DNA of 64,000 nt from Seonamhaeicola sp. GTDB lineage: Bacteria; Bacteroidota; Bacteroidia; Flavobacteriales; Flavobacteriaceae. The stretch spans positions 248,001 to 312,000 of the forward strand of contig NZ_JANQJQ010000021.1 in assembly GCF_028281565.1 (NCBI RefSeq), written 5' to 3'. Shown piece by piece: positions 9,364 to 19,602 of the stretch. A program made the position numbers and the translations under genes. Within the stretch, counting starts at the first letter, position 1. Each line of letters begins with the position of its first letter. The notes under the pieces are model-generated. The model searched no databases. It saw only the letters and a list, made by a program, of their open reading frames with translations, and was not told the origin of the DNA.

Positions 9364-11649
9364 ATGAAAACGAGAATATTAACGTATTTTCTTGCGTTTA
9401 CGGCTATGGCCTATAGTCAGCAAAGTGAAAGAGACATTGTCAATAAAATTGACAGTATAAATTCTGAAGCTTTATCGTACTATGGCAAAAATCAAATAGT
9501 ACAATCTTTCAAGGAATTTAATAAAGCAAAAAAGTTATCAGACTCTATTGATGATAGCTATGGAAAGGCTATTGCCTGTTTTAATTTAGGTAATATTTAT
9601 AACCTGATGCAGGAATATGAAAATGCAGAGCATAGTTATATAGAGATGTTAGAGGCATCAAAGAAGACAGATGATAACAGCTTAATAGCGAAAGCCTTTC
9701 TCAGTTTGGGAGAATTCGAAAAAAAGATAAACCCTCCTCACGTTGCTTTGGATCATTTGGAAAAAGCGCTTGCCCATATTTCTAAGGATGACTATTTGGG
9801 AAAGAATGATTATGACAAATCCCTATATGAATCTATCCTGTTAAAAACCAGGATCAATTTGTGTGAATTATATCTTGAAACAGGTGACCTGGATCAGGCT
9901 TACTTAAACTTGTTGAGAATAGGTGACAGGGTAAACGATAAAACGGATTTGGAATCGTATTATATAAAAGGACACTTTAACTATCTGTATGGCCTGTATT
10001 ATGTAGAGAAGGAACTTTATAACAGTGCCAGTCAAAAATTTGAATTAGCTGTTACGATCCTGAAACAGAAAAGTTTAGAAAACAAAGATGAGGTTAATTT
10101 ACTTTTAGCTAAAGCCTATAAACAATTCTCTTTATCATTAGCAGAAGGAAATAATGAAGAAGAAGCTTATCAAGCGTTACTAAAACACAACCAATACCAG
10201 AATAAATTCATTAACGAAAAAAGGATCAATTACGAAGTTATTACAAGGTCAAAGCTCCTTATAGAGGATTATAAAAATGATGCTCAAATAGCTAAAACCG
10301 AAAAAGCACTTTTATTACAAAGAGCGGATGATATTAAGACCATAAACCTTGTCATAACGATTGCTTTGGTACTGCTGGCAATTACACTAATATTATTATA
10401 TAAAGGCTATGCTTCCAAAAGAAAATTAAACACTGTTTTAGGCGAGCAAAACAGTCTTTTGGAATTTGCAAGGAACGAAGCTGTTAAATCATCTGAATTA
10501 AAATCAAAATTCATATCCAATGTAACTCATGAATTGAGAACACCATTATATGGCGTCGTAGGTATAACGTCGTTATTACTTAAGAATAATAACTTAAGTG
10601 CCTGTGACAATAAATTATTGGAGTCTTTAAAATATTCCGGAGATTATCTTTTAAACCTGATTAATGATGTCCTGCAGTTTGGGAAAATAGAGTCTGAAAA
10701 GTTGGAATTAAAGCATATTTCCGTAAACCTAAGGGAGTTGATAAAAAATAATGTTAATTCTTTCAACTACCGACTCCAGGAAACTAATAACAAGATCATT
10801 ACGTCAATTGATGAAAATGTCCCTAATTATATAAAATGCGATAGCGTTAGGTTATCTCAGGTATTGATCAATTTGATCGGTAATAGTATTAAGTTCACCG
10901 AAAGCGGTTATATTCATGTTCGTATCAAAACACTTAATTTATCTGAAGATAATGTTGCTTTACATTTTGAAGTGGAGGACGAAGGAAAGGGAATTCCCGA
11001 GGAAAAATTCAATACGATATTCGAAAATTTTCAACAATTGGATGATGAAAATAATACGAATTACCAGGGAACAGGTTTAGGACTTTCCATTACCAAAAAA
11101 ATAGTTGAGTTATTTGGTAGTGAGATTGAACTTGAAAGTGAAGTAGGCGTAGGAACAAAGATCAGTTTTGATATAACGTTCGATATTGATCATGATCAAA
11201 AATGTCAGGAAGAACTGGATGAGTCTTCAGGCAAGTTGGTTGATCTTAAAGAGAAATATGAGATCTTAATAGCCGAAGACAACAAAATAAACCAAATTGT
11301 GACAAAAAATCTGCTGAGCAAGCAAAATTATAATTGTGAAATTGTTGAAAATGGCCTGGAAGCAATAAAAGCTTTGGAAGAAAAATCGTTTGATCTTATT
11401 TTAATGGATATTAATATGCCGGTAATGGACGGTATAGAGGCCACGAAAATGATTAGAAAGAGCGATGCTAAAATACCTGTATTAGCCCTAACGGCAGCAG
11501 ATATTGAGTATGTTAAAGAGAATTATGATGATATTGGTTTCACAGGCATATTAACGAAACCATTTGATAACGATGAGTTCTTTCAAATGATCGAGACGAG
11601 TATACAACGCAGTAAAAAATATGGTAATGGCCTGGAAAGAGTGTCTTAG
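9364..11649 (+). CDS. TPR-containing hybrid sensor histidine kinase / response regulator
   Basis: TPR region, single TM helix, HisKA H-box SNVTHELRTPLYG, HATPase (GTGLGLSI), C-terminal REC (ILMDINMPVMDGIEATKMI). Confidence 0.9.
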   Translation: MKTRILTYFLAFTAMAYSQQSERDIVNKIDSINSEALSYYGKNQIVQSFKEFNKAKKLSDSIDDSYGKAIACFNLGNIYNLMQEYENAEHSYIEMLEASKKTDDNSLIAKAFLSLGEFEKKINPPHVALDHLEKALAHISKDDYLGKNDYDKSLYESILLKTRINLCELYLETGDLDQAYLNLLRIGDRVNDKTDLESYYIKGHFNYLYGLYYVEKELYNSASQKFELAVTILKQKSLENKDEVNLLLAKAYKQFSLSLAEGNNEEEAYQALLKHNQYQNKFINEKRINYEVITRSKLLIEDYKNDAQIAKTEKALLLQRADDIKTINLVITIALVLLAITLILLYKGYASKRKLNTVLGEQNSLLEFARNEAVKSSELKSKFISNVTHELRTPLYGVVGITSLLLKNNNLSACDNKLLESLKYSGDYLLNLINDVLQFGKIESEKLELKHISVNLRELIKNNVNSFNYRLQETNNKIITSIDENVPNYIKCDSVRLSQVLINLIGNSIKFTESGYIHVRIKTLNLSEDNVALHFEVEDEGKGIPEEKFNTIFENFQQLDDENNTNYQGTGLGLSITKKIVELFGSEIELESEVGVGTKISFDITFDIDHDQKCQEELDESSGKLVDLKEKYEILIAEDNKINQIVTKNLLSKQNYNCEIVENGLEAIKALEEKSFDLILMDINMPVMDGIEATKMIRKSDAKIPVLALTAADIEYVKENYDDIGFTGILTKPFDNDEFFQMIETSIQRSKKYGNGLERVS

Positions 11650-11752
11650 ATCATAATTTTATACTAATTGTTACTGCTTCCCTTTCCTCCTAAATAGGAG
11701 CGATAACATTTAAAATGTGTGACTGTGTATATTCTTATTCTTTTACGTAATA

Positions 11753-12526
11753 TTACTTATGCTGTTTAAATAACCATGCCATCATCATTTTATCATTATA
11801 AGCAGCGATCCAGGAAAAATGACCTGCTTCTGGGTATTGAGTAAAGCCGGGATAAGCCCCTGCTTTTGTTAAAGCTTCTAACATGTTTTGAGACAAAGCA
11901 GCACCTACCGCACCGTCTTTGGCACCGTGAAATATCCACATGGGAATATGAGCTATTGCAGCAGCTTTTGTTATATCTCCGCCTCCGCAAACAGGTACGG
12001 CTGCAGCAAATAGATCCGGATATCTTGAAATGGCATCAAACGTTCCAAAACCACCCATTGAAAGACCAGTAACGTAAATTCTATTGGTATCTATGGGTAA
12101 ATCTTTAATGGTTTTGTCAATTAGTTCCTTTAATAGCTGCATCGGTTTGGTGGGTTCTGGTAAAAGTGTCATGTTTTGGTAATTAAAGTTTCCCCAAAAT
12201 GTGTCACTAGGACATTGAGGTGCTATGACAACAGACGGGTATAAGGACATATTTTCACTAGTGGCAAAATTCCTCACGCCCCACTTTAACTGGGCTTCAT
12301 TATCATTTCCACGTTCGCCCATACCATGTAGAAAAATAATTAAAGGATATTTAGTATCTATAGCGATATCTGACACTAATTGTCTATATTTTAAGGTATC
12401 GCCAGTAGTATTTGTGTATTCTTCATAACTGAAAAGAGATGATGATTGCGCATACGTACTATTAAGGATTCCAAAACAGCAAAGCAACACCGGAATAAGA
12501 ACGAAATTAAGCTTTGATAATGTCAT
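11753..12526 (-). CDS. Secreted alpha/beta-hydrolase esterase (prolyl oligopeptidase/phospholipase-like)
   Basis: Signal peptide; PLIIFLHGMGERG and GLSMGGFGTFD nucleophile elbow. Confidence 0.8.
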   Translation of the reverse strand: MTLSKLNFVLIPVLLCCFGILNSTYAQSSSLFSYEEYTNTTGDTLKYRQLVSDIAIDTKYPLIIFLHGMGERGNDNEAQLKWGVRNFATSENMSLYPSVVIAPQCPSDTFWGNFNYQNMTLLPEPTKPMQLLKELIDKTIKDLPIDTNRIYVTGLSMGGFGTFDAISRYPDLFAAAVPVCGGGDITKAAAIAHIPMWIFHGAKDGAVGAALSQNMLEALTKAGAYPGFTQYPEAGHFSWIAAYNDKMMMAWLFKQHK

Positions 12527-12541
12527 GTTTTTTTGTTTAAG

Positions 12542-13189
12542 TTAAGTATCTTTTTTTCTACTTATAGTCAACCCATCCCTAATTGGTAAAATAATCGTTT
12601 CGATACGTGGATCTTCCTTTAGTATTTTATTGTATTCTATTAAAGCTTTGGTATCTATGTCATCAGATTTTAAATTTTCAATAACTTTTCCACTCCAAAG
12701 TACATTGTCTGATAAAATAATACCACCCGGATTCAGCTTATCCATAATGATGTTAAAGTAATTAGGGTAATTCCCTTTGTCGGCGTCTATAAAAATGAGG
12801 TCGAAATTTAAATCCAGTTTGGGAATAATGTCCAGGGCATTTCCCAAATGTTGTATAATTTGATTGCCGTAGTTGGATTTATCAAAATATTTACGCTGAA
12901 AATCAATAAGCTCTTCATTAATATCAATGGTATGTAATGTTCCGGAGGGTTGCATGCCTTCCGCTAAACATAAGGCGGAATACCCCGTATAAGTGCCAAT
13001 CTCTAAAATGTTTTTCGGATTTAGCAATTTAGAGATCATACTCAACAGGCGCCCCTGATAGTGCCCGCTAAGCATTCTGGGTTGTAATATTTTTTGATTG
13101 GTTTCCCGGTTCAGCTGCTGCAATAATTCAGGTTCGTTCTCAGAATGGTCAACTACATAATTATCTAATTCTTCAGGTAAAAAGTGCAT
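12542..13189 (-). CDS. Class I SAM-dependent O-methyltransferase (CCoAOMT/catechol OMT-like)
   Basis: ILEIGTYTGYSALCLAEG, FDLIFIDADKGNYPNYF, GGIILSDNVLWSGKV motifs. Confidence 0.85.
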   Translation of the reverse strand: MHFLPEELDNYVVDHSENEPELLQQLNRETNQKILQPRMLSGHYQGRLLSMISKLLNPKNILEIGTYTGYSALCLAEGMQPSGTLHTIDINEELIDFQRKYFDKSNYGNQIIQHLGNALDIIPKLDLNFDLIFIDADKGNYPNYFNIIMDKLNPGGIILSDNVLWSGKVIENLKSDDIDTKALIEYNKILKEDPRIETIILPIRDGLTISRKKDT

Positions 13190-14274
13190 TACGATAAAAT
13201 TCTGTTTATTAATGTTTCCTTAGCAGTATTGTCATCACCACAAAGCCATTGGATCACATTATTTTCCCAAATGGCATTATATTCTTCCTGGTTTATGATG
13301 TCCCGCTTCATAGCCAAATCTAAAATTTTTCCCGGATAGGACGATTGTTTGTCGCTTTCCATTTCACCAAGCGGATAGGGGTCATCCAATCCCATGATGA
13401 CCTGTTTAGAGCCGTGATTTCTAATAAGCAGTTCCAATCCACCGGTATCATGAACCAGAGTGTCGAAGAAAATATTTTTATGCCCAACTGCCTTTCTGGG
13501 GTGGTGTTTTCCCTCAAACAGATCGGGTCTGCCATCAAATCCTTGAATACGCCGTCCTAGGTTTATTTGGGCCAATTGTCCGCCATGGGCAAAGCAAGTG
13601 CGCATATTGGGGTATTTTTCCTGGTAGCCATTTAGAGTTAAAAAATGATAAGCGTCGGCGCATTGGGCTAACATCCAGATAAGGTGGAAACGCCAGGACG
13701 TATTTTCCAGTTTAATGAATTTTTCACCATCATAGGGATGAATTTCTACTGCCAGATTGTATTTATTGGCCAGTTCAAAAAGGGGTTCGTTCTCTTCGTC
13801 ATAAATACAGCGCCAGGTGCCGATGGTATCCATATAATGGGTAGGTAAACAAAGGAGTTGTAAGCCATGTTCCTCAACACAACGCTCAATTTCCCAACAG
13901 GCACTTCTTAAAAACCCTGGATGTACCACAAAACCACAGGTAAATTTACTGGGATGTTCATGTTGAATTCTGGCATTAAAATCGTTTTGAAATCGCAATG
14001 CTTTTTTCATTTCTTCAACACGCAGGCCATTGCCGTAAAGTTGTGACAGATTGAGTACAACCGCATGGTCTATATGATTGCGTTCCATCCATTCTAGCTT
14101 TTCATTTAAGAAAAAACTGGAATCGGTAACCGGTCTGCTCCAATCTTTTTGAAGCATGTATTTTCGATCCTTATCTACCCAAAAAATGCCTTTTTCTCGC
14201 ATGTAATCTGGAATTTCTTCCGGGTAGGGAAGTAAATGCGAATGACCGTTTATCCTTAACTTGGGCTTTTTCAT
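13189..14274 (-). CDS. Amidohydrolase, 2-amino-3-carboxymuconate-6-semialdehyde decarboxylase (ACMSD)-like
   Basis: Amidohydrolase_2 pattern (RINGHSHLLP, AHGGQ, MGLDDPYPLGE) in a kynurenine cluster context. Confidence 0.75.
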   Translation of the reverse strand: MKKPKLRINGHSHLLPYPEEIPDYMREKGIFWVDKDRKYMLQKDWSRPVTDSSFFLNEKLEWMERNHIDHAVVLNLSQLYGNGLRVEEMKKALRFQNDFNARIQHEHPSKFTCGFVVHPGFLRSACWEIERCVEEHGLQLLCLPTHYMDTIGTWRCIYDEENEPLFELANKYNLAVEIHPYDGEKFIKLENTSWRFHLIWMLAQCADAYHFLTLNGYQEKYPNMRTCFAHGGQLAQINLGRRIQGFDGRPDLFEGKHHPRKAVGHKNIFFDTLVHDTGGLELLIRNHGSKQVIMGLDDPYPLGEMESDKQSSYPGKILDLAMKRDIINQEEYNAIWENNVIQWLCGDDNTAKETLINRILS

Positions 14275-14313
14275 TTATTGAATTGATCTATCTGTATTTT
14301 TTAATAAATTTCG

Positions 14314-14850
14314 TCAATCGTCAATCTTTTTCGGAGGTTCCATTTTAGTACCGCATTTTTTGCATGTGCGCTTTTTTTCACTGCTATAGAACTTGTCAAA
14401 GATCACGGGCATATCCGTTTCAATGTCATCCAGCTTGAATTTTTTACGGTATAACAGGTTGTCACAATTTTCACAATACCATTCTAAGGCATCTTTCATT
14501 TTTTTAGATCTCGGGTATTCAATAACCAGACCTACCGTATCAGCACTTCGCTGAGGTGAATGCGGTACTTTTGCCGGTAATAAATAAATATCCCCTTCTT
14601 TGATGTGCACATCTTCAGGCTTTCCTTTATTAATTATTTTCAATACCATATCGCCTTCTACCTGATAGAAAAACTCCGGTGTTTCATTATAATGGTAGTC
14701 CTTTCTGCTGTTAGGTCCGCCAACAACCATCACAATATATTCTCCGTCTTTCCAAACACATTTATTACCAACCGGCGGCTTTAAAAGGTGTCGGTTTTCT
14801 TCAATCCAGGCTTTAAAATTTAAAGGCGAAACTAATTTACTTTTACCCAT
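14314..14850 (-). CDS. nbaC: 3-hydroxyanthranilate 3,4-dioxygenase
   Basis: Cupin NETPEFFYQVEGDMVLKI...LLPAKVPHSPQR plus C-terminal CENC/CKKCG rubredoxin-like site. Confidence 0.88.
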   Translation of the reverse strand: MGKSKLVSPLNFKAWIEENRHLLKPPVGNKCVWKDGEYIVMVVGGPNSRKDYHYNETPEFFYQVEGDMVLKIINKGKPEDVHIKEGDIYLLPAKVPHSPQRSADTVGLVIEYPRSKKMKDALEWYCENCDNLLYRKKFKLDDIETDMPVIFDKFYSSEKKRTCKKCGTKMEPPKKIDD

Positions 14851-14973
14851 AATATGCCCCTCTTAATCTCCCCAAAAGGGGAGAAACTCAAACCGGGTAT
14901 TTGAGTTTTGTTGTTTAGACAAATATTCTACATAAAGATAATATATCTTATACAATTTTCCCTCCCTTTTGTG

Positions 14974-14987
14974 TTGAGCTTAGTCGA
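14974..14987. repeat. REP-like repeat variant (TTGAGCTTAGTCGA)
   Basis: Member of the TCGAnYGCGCTCRA family; lies inside a larger CCCTCCC(14960-14966)/GGGAGGG(15004-15010) inverted repeat. Confidence 0.6.
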
Positions 14988-15014
14988 AGCATTGGGAGTG
15001 ATAGGGAGGGCTTT

Positions 15015-15797
15015 TTACAAACTTTTTGTGCGTCCACCATCAACCGGAATGTTAATTCCGGTAATATAACCGGCCGCTTCACTTGCTAAAAAAACGATGG
15101 CACTGGCGACTTCTTCCGGACTGGCAAAACGTTTTGCGGGCGCATAGTTCTTCATTATTTCAGCCATGTCTTCGGGTGTTCTACCTTCAATATGGGCTTT
15201 AATGTTAATAATTTCATTCAGGCGTTCGGTCTCAGTAAAACCGGGTAATACATTATTAACGGTTATACCAAAAGAGGCTACCTCTCCCGATAATGTTTTG
15301 CTCCAGTTGCCAACGGCTCCTCTGGTAGTATTGCTTACGCCTAATCCGGGGATGGGTTCTTTAACCGAAGTGGAAATAATATTGACGATTCTTCCAAAAC
15401 CTGCTTCTTTCATAAACGGAATGGTTGCCTGGGCCAATACATGATTACATTTTATATGCATGGTAAAGGCGTTCTCAAACTCATCTAAACTGGCGGTTAA
15501 AATGTCACCACTCCTGGGGCCACCGGTATTGTTAATTAGAATATGAAATCCGTGATTGTTTTCAATGAAGTTTAATACCTTTTCCTGTAAATCACGTGGA
15601 TTGGAAAAATCGGCAACGATGTAGTTATGATTCCTGTGTTGGGGTAACTCGGCCAACACTTGTTTTAGTTTTTCTTCGTTTCTGGCAACCAGTGTTACGT
15701 TAACGCCTTCCTGTGCCAGGATCATTGCGGTTGCTTTCCCAATGCCCTGTGTGCTTCCGCAAACAAGCGCATGTTTATTGTTTAAGTTTAGGTTCAT
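15015..15797 (-). CDS. SDR family oxidoreductase
   Basis: ALVCGSTQGIGKATA, LINNTGGP, C-terminal SDR GYITGINIPVDGG. Confidence 0.85.
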   Translation of the reverse strand: MNLNLNNKHALVCGSTQGIGKATAMILAQEGVNVTLVARNEEKLKQVLAELPQHRNHNYIVADFSNPRDLQEKVLNFIENNHGFHILINNTGGPRSGDILTASLDEFENAFTMHIKCNHVLAQATIPFMKEAGFGRIVNIISTSVKEPIPGLGVSNTTRGAVGNWSKTLSGEVASFGITVNNVLPGFTETERLNEIINIKAHIEGRTPEDMAEIMKNYAPAKRFASPEEVASAIVFLASEAAGYITGINIPVDGGRTKSL

Positions 15798-15807
15798 ATT
15801 TCTGCAG

Positions 15808-15885
15808 TCCTGAACTTGTTTCAGGATCTTTTTAATTAGTAATCGATTTTTATTTTATGAGATGCTGAAACGAGTTCAGCATGAC
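15808..15885. repeat. Two short intergenic inverted repeats
   Basis: TCCTGAACTTGTTTCAGGA (15808-15826) and TGCTGAAACGAGTTCAGCA (15863-15881). Confidence 0.6.
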
Positions 15886-15894
15886 AACAAGTTG

Positions 15895-17337
15895 TCAATA
15901 CTTTATACACACATTTTTCGCCTGTGTAAAAAACCGTAAGGCTTCAAAACCACCTTCACGACCAACACCACTGGCTTTTACACCTCCAAACGGCGTTCGT
16001 AAATCACGTAGCATCCAGGTGTTGATCCAAATAATACCTGCCTGCAATTGGTTACTCATGCTCATGGCGCGCTTCAAATTATTGGTCCAAATAGTGGCTG
16101 ATAACCCGTATTTAACAGCATTAGCCATTTTTAATGCTTCTTTTTCACCTTCAAAGGGCATGATAGTCACAATCGGACCAAAGATTTCTTCCTGGTTGAC
16201 CCTGCAATCATTGCTGTCAATTTCAATGATGGTGGGCTCAAAATAATAGCCGTTTTCATAACCATCAACCGTTACTTTATGGCCGCCACAAAGTAGGGTT
16301 CCGCCTTCATTTCCGGCAATATCTATATAACCGGCTACTTTTTCAAGATGCGATTTCGACACTAAGGCTCCGATATCGGTGTCTGGGGCAGACGGATGTC
16401 CGACCTTTAGTTGTTTCACTTTTTCAACAAAATCCGTTTTAAATCTGTCATAAATGGAGGCTTCCACAAAAATCCTGCTTCCACAAAGGCAAATTTGCCC
16501 TTGGTTTGCAAATGATGAACGCACCGTGGTTTCCAACATAGCGTCATAATCACAGTCCGAAAAAATGATATTGGGGTTTTTACCTCCTAACTCTAAAGAA
16601 AGTTTTTTAAACATAGGAGCTGCTGTTTTAGCTATATGTGCCCCGGTTGTTGTACCGCCGGTGAATGAAATGGCTTTAATGCCTGGATGTTCAATAATGG
16701 CTTGTCCGGTGGTATGGCCTGATCCGTGTACAATATTTAAAACCCCTTTTGGCAGGCCTGCTTCCGTGCAAATGTCTCCCAACAGAAAAGCAGTCATGGG
16801 TGTCACTTCACTGGGTTTGGCGACTATACAATTTCCTGCTGCAATAGCAGGTGCAATTTTCCAGGTAAATAAATAGAGTGGGAGGTTCCAGGGTGAAATG
16901 CAACCAACCACACCAATAGGTTGCCGCAAGGTAAAATTCATGGCATGCTGGCCAACACTTTCGTGACTTTCACTGGCAAATTGGGTGATGGCATTTCCAA
17001 AAAAACGAAAATTACTAGCGGCTCTTGGAATATCTACAGATCTGGCTAAGCTTATGGGTTTACCATTGTCTTTACTTTCGGCTTCTGCAAAACGCTCTAA
17101 GTTGGCTTCAAGTAATTCCGAGATCTTAATCAGGAGTCTGCTACGGGCTTCCAAAGTAGTTTGCGACCAAGCTGGGAAGGCTTCTTTAGCAGCCAGATAG
17201 GCCTGTGCTACGTCTTCCTTTGAAGAATCAGGGATGTGCCCGTAAATGTCGCCATCAGCTGGACTGTAGTTGTCCAGCCAATTATCATTAACCGGATCTA
17301 CAAATTGACCGTTTATGTAGTTTAATACTTTATTCAT
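15895..17337 (-). CDS. Aldehyde dehydrogenase, 2-aminomuconate/2-hydroxymuconate 6-semialdehyde dehydrogenase-like
   Basis: ALDH motifs LSLELGGKNPNIIF, FANQGQICLCGSR; located in kynurenine cluster. Confidence 0.85.
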   Translation of the reverse strand: MNKVLNYINGQFVDPVNDNWLDNYSPADGDIYGHIPDSSKEDVAQAYLAAKEAFPAWSQTTLEARSRLLIKISELLEANLERFAEAESKDNGKPISLARSVDIPRAASNFRFFGNAITQFASESHESVGQHAMNFTLRQPIGVVGCISPWNLPLYLFTWKIAPAIAAGNCIVAKPSEVTPMTAFLLGDICTEAGLPKGVLNIVHGSGHTTGQAIIEHPGIKAISFTGGTTTGAHIAKTAAPMFKKLSLELGGKNPNIIFSDCDYDAMLETTVRSSFANQGQICLCGSRIFVEASIYDRFKTDFVEKVKQLKVGHPSAPDTDIGALVSKSHLEKVAGYIDIAGNEGGTLLCGGHKVTVDGYENGYYFEPTIIEIDSNDCRVNQEEIFGPIVTIMPFEGEKEALKMANAVKYGLSATIWTNNLKRAMSMSNQLQAGIIWINTWMLRDLRTPFGGVKASGVGREGGFEALRFFTQAKNVCIKY

Positions 17338-17346
17338 TTTGTCAGG

Positions 17347-17362
17347 TCGAGCGCAGTCGAGA
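17347..17362. repeat. REP-like palindrome, left boundary of GIY-YIG unit
   Basis: TCGAGCGCAGTCGAGA; exact reverse complement of 17694-17709. Confidence 0.85.
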
Positions 17363-17363
17363 C

Positions 17364-17684
17364 CTATTCCTTTTCTGGGTTATATTTTGAATGAGATGCA
17401 TTTCTACATTCCGCTAATATTTGCAATAAATTATATTCTCCTTTAGCGAGAGCAAATTTCTTTTGAGCACTCCAGTTTTTAATCTTTTTCTCGAAAAGAA
17501 TAGCTTGTTTTATGTCATTGAACTCCTGATAAAAAATCAATTCTAATGGTCTTCTTTTGTATGTGAAACAATTTTTATTCAACCCTCTTTGATGTTCTTC
17601 AAAACGCCTTGAAATATTATTAGTGATACCTGTATATGTCAATCCATCTGAGCACTTCAATATGTAAACAAAATAGCTTTTCAT
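17364..17684 (-). CDS. GIY-YIG nuclease family protein (UPF0213/YhbQ-like, stand-alone)
   Basis: YFVYILKCSDGLTYTGITNNISRRFEEHQRGLN...RRPLELIFYQEF...AILFEKKIKNW. Confidence 0.92.
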   Translation of the reverse strand: MKSYFVYILKCSDGLTYTGITNNISRRFEEHQRGLNKNCFTYKRRPLELIFYQEFNDIKQAILFEKKIKNWSAQKKFALAKGEYNLLQILAECRNASHSKYNPEKE

Positions 17685-17693
17685 TGTAAACCT

Positions 17694-17709
17694 CTCGACT
17701 GCGCTCGAG
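17694..17709. repeat. REP-like palindrome, right boundary of GIY-YIG unit
   Basis: TCTCGACTGCGCTCGA; exact reverse complement of 17347-17362. Confidence 0.85.
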
Positions 17710-17726
17710 GAGACATCGTCTTAATA

Positions 17727-18128
17727 TTAAACCTTTTTATACGCTACCACTTTAATCTCTACCAACAGATCCGGGTGGGGTAACTGATGTACTGCCACAG
17801 TGGTTCTTGTCGGGCCGGTCTCAGCATCAAAGAACTCAGCATAGGCTTTGTTGTAGCCGCTAAAATCATTCATATTAACTAAAAAAGTAGTAATATCAAC
17901 CACATCTTTTAGAGAGGCTCCTTCGCTTGCCAGGTTCTTTTCTATATTTTTTAAAACTTCCCGGGTCTGAACTTCTATATTAAGCTGTTTTGTTCCCATG
18001 TCATCTATAGTATCAGCACCGGCAATGGTGTTATCAGGCCTTCGGGAACTGGTTCCCGAAACATATATAAAATCACCAACCCGTTTGGTGTGCGGGTAAG
18101 CGCCTCTTGGTGTTACTTTATCGCTCAT
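17727..18128 (-). CDS. RidA family protein, probable 2-aminomuconate deaminase
   Basis: RidA/YjgF pattern ([42 protein letters not shown]) in kynurenine cluster. Confidence 0.8.
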   Translation of the reverse strand: MSDKVTPRGAYPHTKRVGDFIYVSGTSSRRPDNTIAGADTIDDMGTKQLNIEVQTREVLKNIEKNLASEGASLKDVVDITTFLVNMNDFSGYNKAYAEFFDAETGPTRTTVAVHQLPHPDLLVEIKVVAYKKV

Positions 18129-18133
18129 AAATT

Positions 18134-19573
18134 CTATTTTAACCCGGCAATTTTATCCTCTTCTAAAATGTCCCGGGTTTCGGTTTTTACTTTTTTCAAG
18201 AGTGTTTTCAGTTCTTTTGCTGTTACATCGAGTGGCGTCGGGATGGTTCCGTCAGTAAGCATATTTAAAATAGCCTTGTCCTGGGCTCTGCCTTGTAACA
18301 TGGCATCACGATACCCCAAATCTTCATTAAAGGTTACCAACGAATACTTTGAGGCATAATCGCCGGGGAATGCCTGTTCCAAAGCCATTTCTAATTTACG
18401 CTTTTCCTGGAATATGGAGTTCGCCACATGGTCTCTCATTTCGTAAAAATTGTCGATGGCCAAATCTGCTATGGCATCGGTGTCTTTTTTACGGGAACTT
18501 TCATAAACTTTAAAGATAGTTTCCCAATCATTCAAATGCTTATCCAACACCTTATCAAACTCAACCACATCTTCAAAACTGGCATTCATTCCCTGACCGT
18601 AAAACGGCACTATAGCATGTGCTGCATCACCCATTAGCAAGGTATTACCTTTATAATGCCATGGTGAACATTTAACAGTTCCCAGAGGTGAGGTTGGATT
18701 ATTATTGAAATCATCCAACAAATTAGGCATTTGCGCCAAAGCATCCGGAAATTCTTTTTTAAAGAATTCTAAAACCTTTTCATCGGTATTTAAGTTATTG
18801 AAATTGTAGTCGCCTTCATCGTAACTTAAAAACAGGGTAACCGTAAAACTACCGTCCAGGTTTGGCAATGCTATAAGCATAAAACTGCCCCGGGGCCAAA
18901 TGTGAAGGGCGTTTTTAAAGATCCTGAAATCGTCTTTACCCTTTGGAAGTATGCTCAGCTCTTTATAGCCATGGGTTAAATAGTCTTGTGAAAAGCTGAA
19001 CAAAAATTTCTTCCCTAAATAATAACTTTTACGCAAAGCCGAACCGGCACCATCGGTTCCTATAATAACATCGGCATCTTCTACAAAGTCTGTTTTGGTA
19101 TCATAATCTTTAAAAAGAGCCGTAGTCTTTTCAAAATCTACCGATTTGCATTTTTTGTTAAAATGAATGGTGACGTTCTTATGTTTTTCTGCTTCATCCA
19201 GAAGGAGTGCGTTTAGGCCACCACGTGAAATGGAGTTGATGTATTCGTGTGCTCGTCCGCTATAAGGCGATAAAAAAGTATGGCCTTTGGTATCGTGGAT
19301 CATACGCCCGTTCATAGGGATACAGAGTGCTTTTACCTGGTCTTCCAGACCTACCAGTTTCATGGCTTTGATCCCTCTGTTTGAAAAAGCCAGGTTTATG
19401 GAACGGCCGGCACTGATAGTTACTTTTCGTAGATCGGGACGCTTTTCATAAACCGTAACATTATAGCCTCTTTGGCCCAGGCGTAAAGCCAAAAGCGAAC
19501 CGCAAAGTCCGGCGCCGATAATGAGTATGTTTTGTTGTTTATCTTTCATCTTAAAGCGTATCATGCCGCACAA
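18134..19573 (-). CDS. kmo: Kynurenine 3-monooxygenase (FAD-dependent)
   Basis: [65 protein letters not shown]. Confidence 0.9.
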   Translation of the reverse strand: MCGMIRFKMKDKQQNILIIGAGLCGSLLALRLGQRGYNVTVYEKRPDLRKVTISAGRSINLAFSNRGIKAMKLVGLEDQVKALCIPMNGRMIHDTKGHTFLSPYSGRAHEYINSISRGGLNALLLDEAEKHKNVTIHFNKKCKSVDFEKTTALFKDYDTKTDFVEDADVIIGTDGAGSALRKSYYLGKKFLFSFSQDYLTHGYKELSILPKGKDDFRIFKNALHIWPRGSFMLIALPNLDGSFTVTLFLSYDEGDYNFNNLNTDEKVLEFFKKEFPDALAQMPNLLDDFNNNPTSPLGTVKCSPWHYKGNTLLMGDAAHAIVPFYGQGMNASFEDVVEFDKVLDKHLNDWETIFKVYESSRKKDTDAIADLAIDNFYEMRDHVANSIFQEKRKLEMALEQAFPGDYASKYSLVTFNEDLGYRDAMLQGRAQDKAILNMLTDGTIPTPLDVTAKELKTLLKKVKTETRDILEEDKIAGLK

Positions 19574-19602
19574 AATGAAACATCTTTTATTAAGGAGATG
19601 CT

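Noticed and set aside
13320-13560. Alternate-frame ORFs within the ACMSD-like gene
   Set aside because: Overlap a well-supported amidohydrolase CDS; no motif.
14860-14890. CTCCCCAAAAGGGGAG palindrome considered as a regulatory site or mobile-element end
   Set aside because: Sits just upstream of the 3-hydroxyanthranilate dioxygenase start in a spacer of short palindromes; no partner end or recurring copy seen in the window to support more than a local hairpin.
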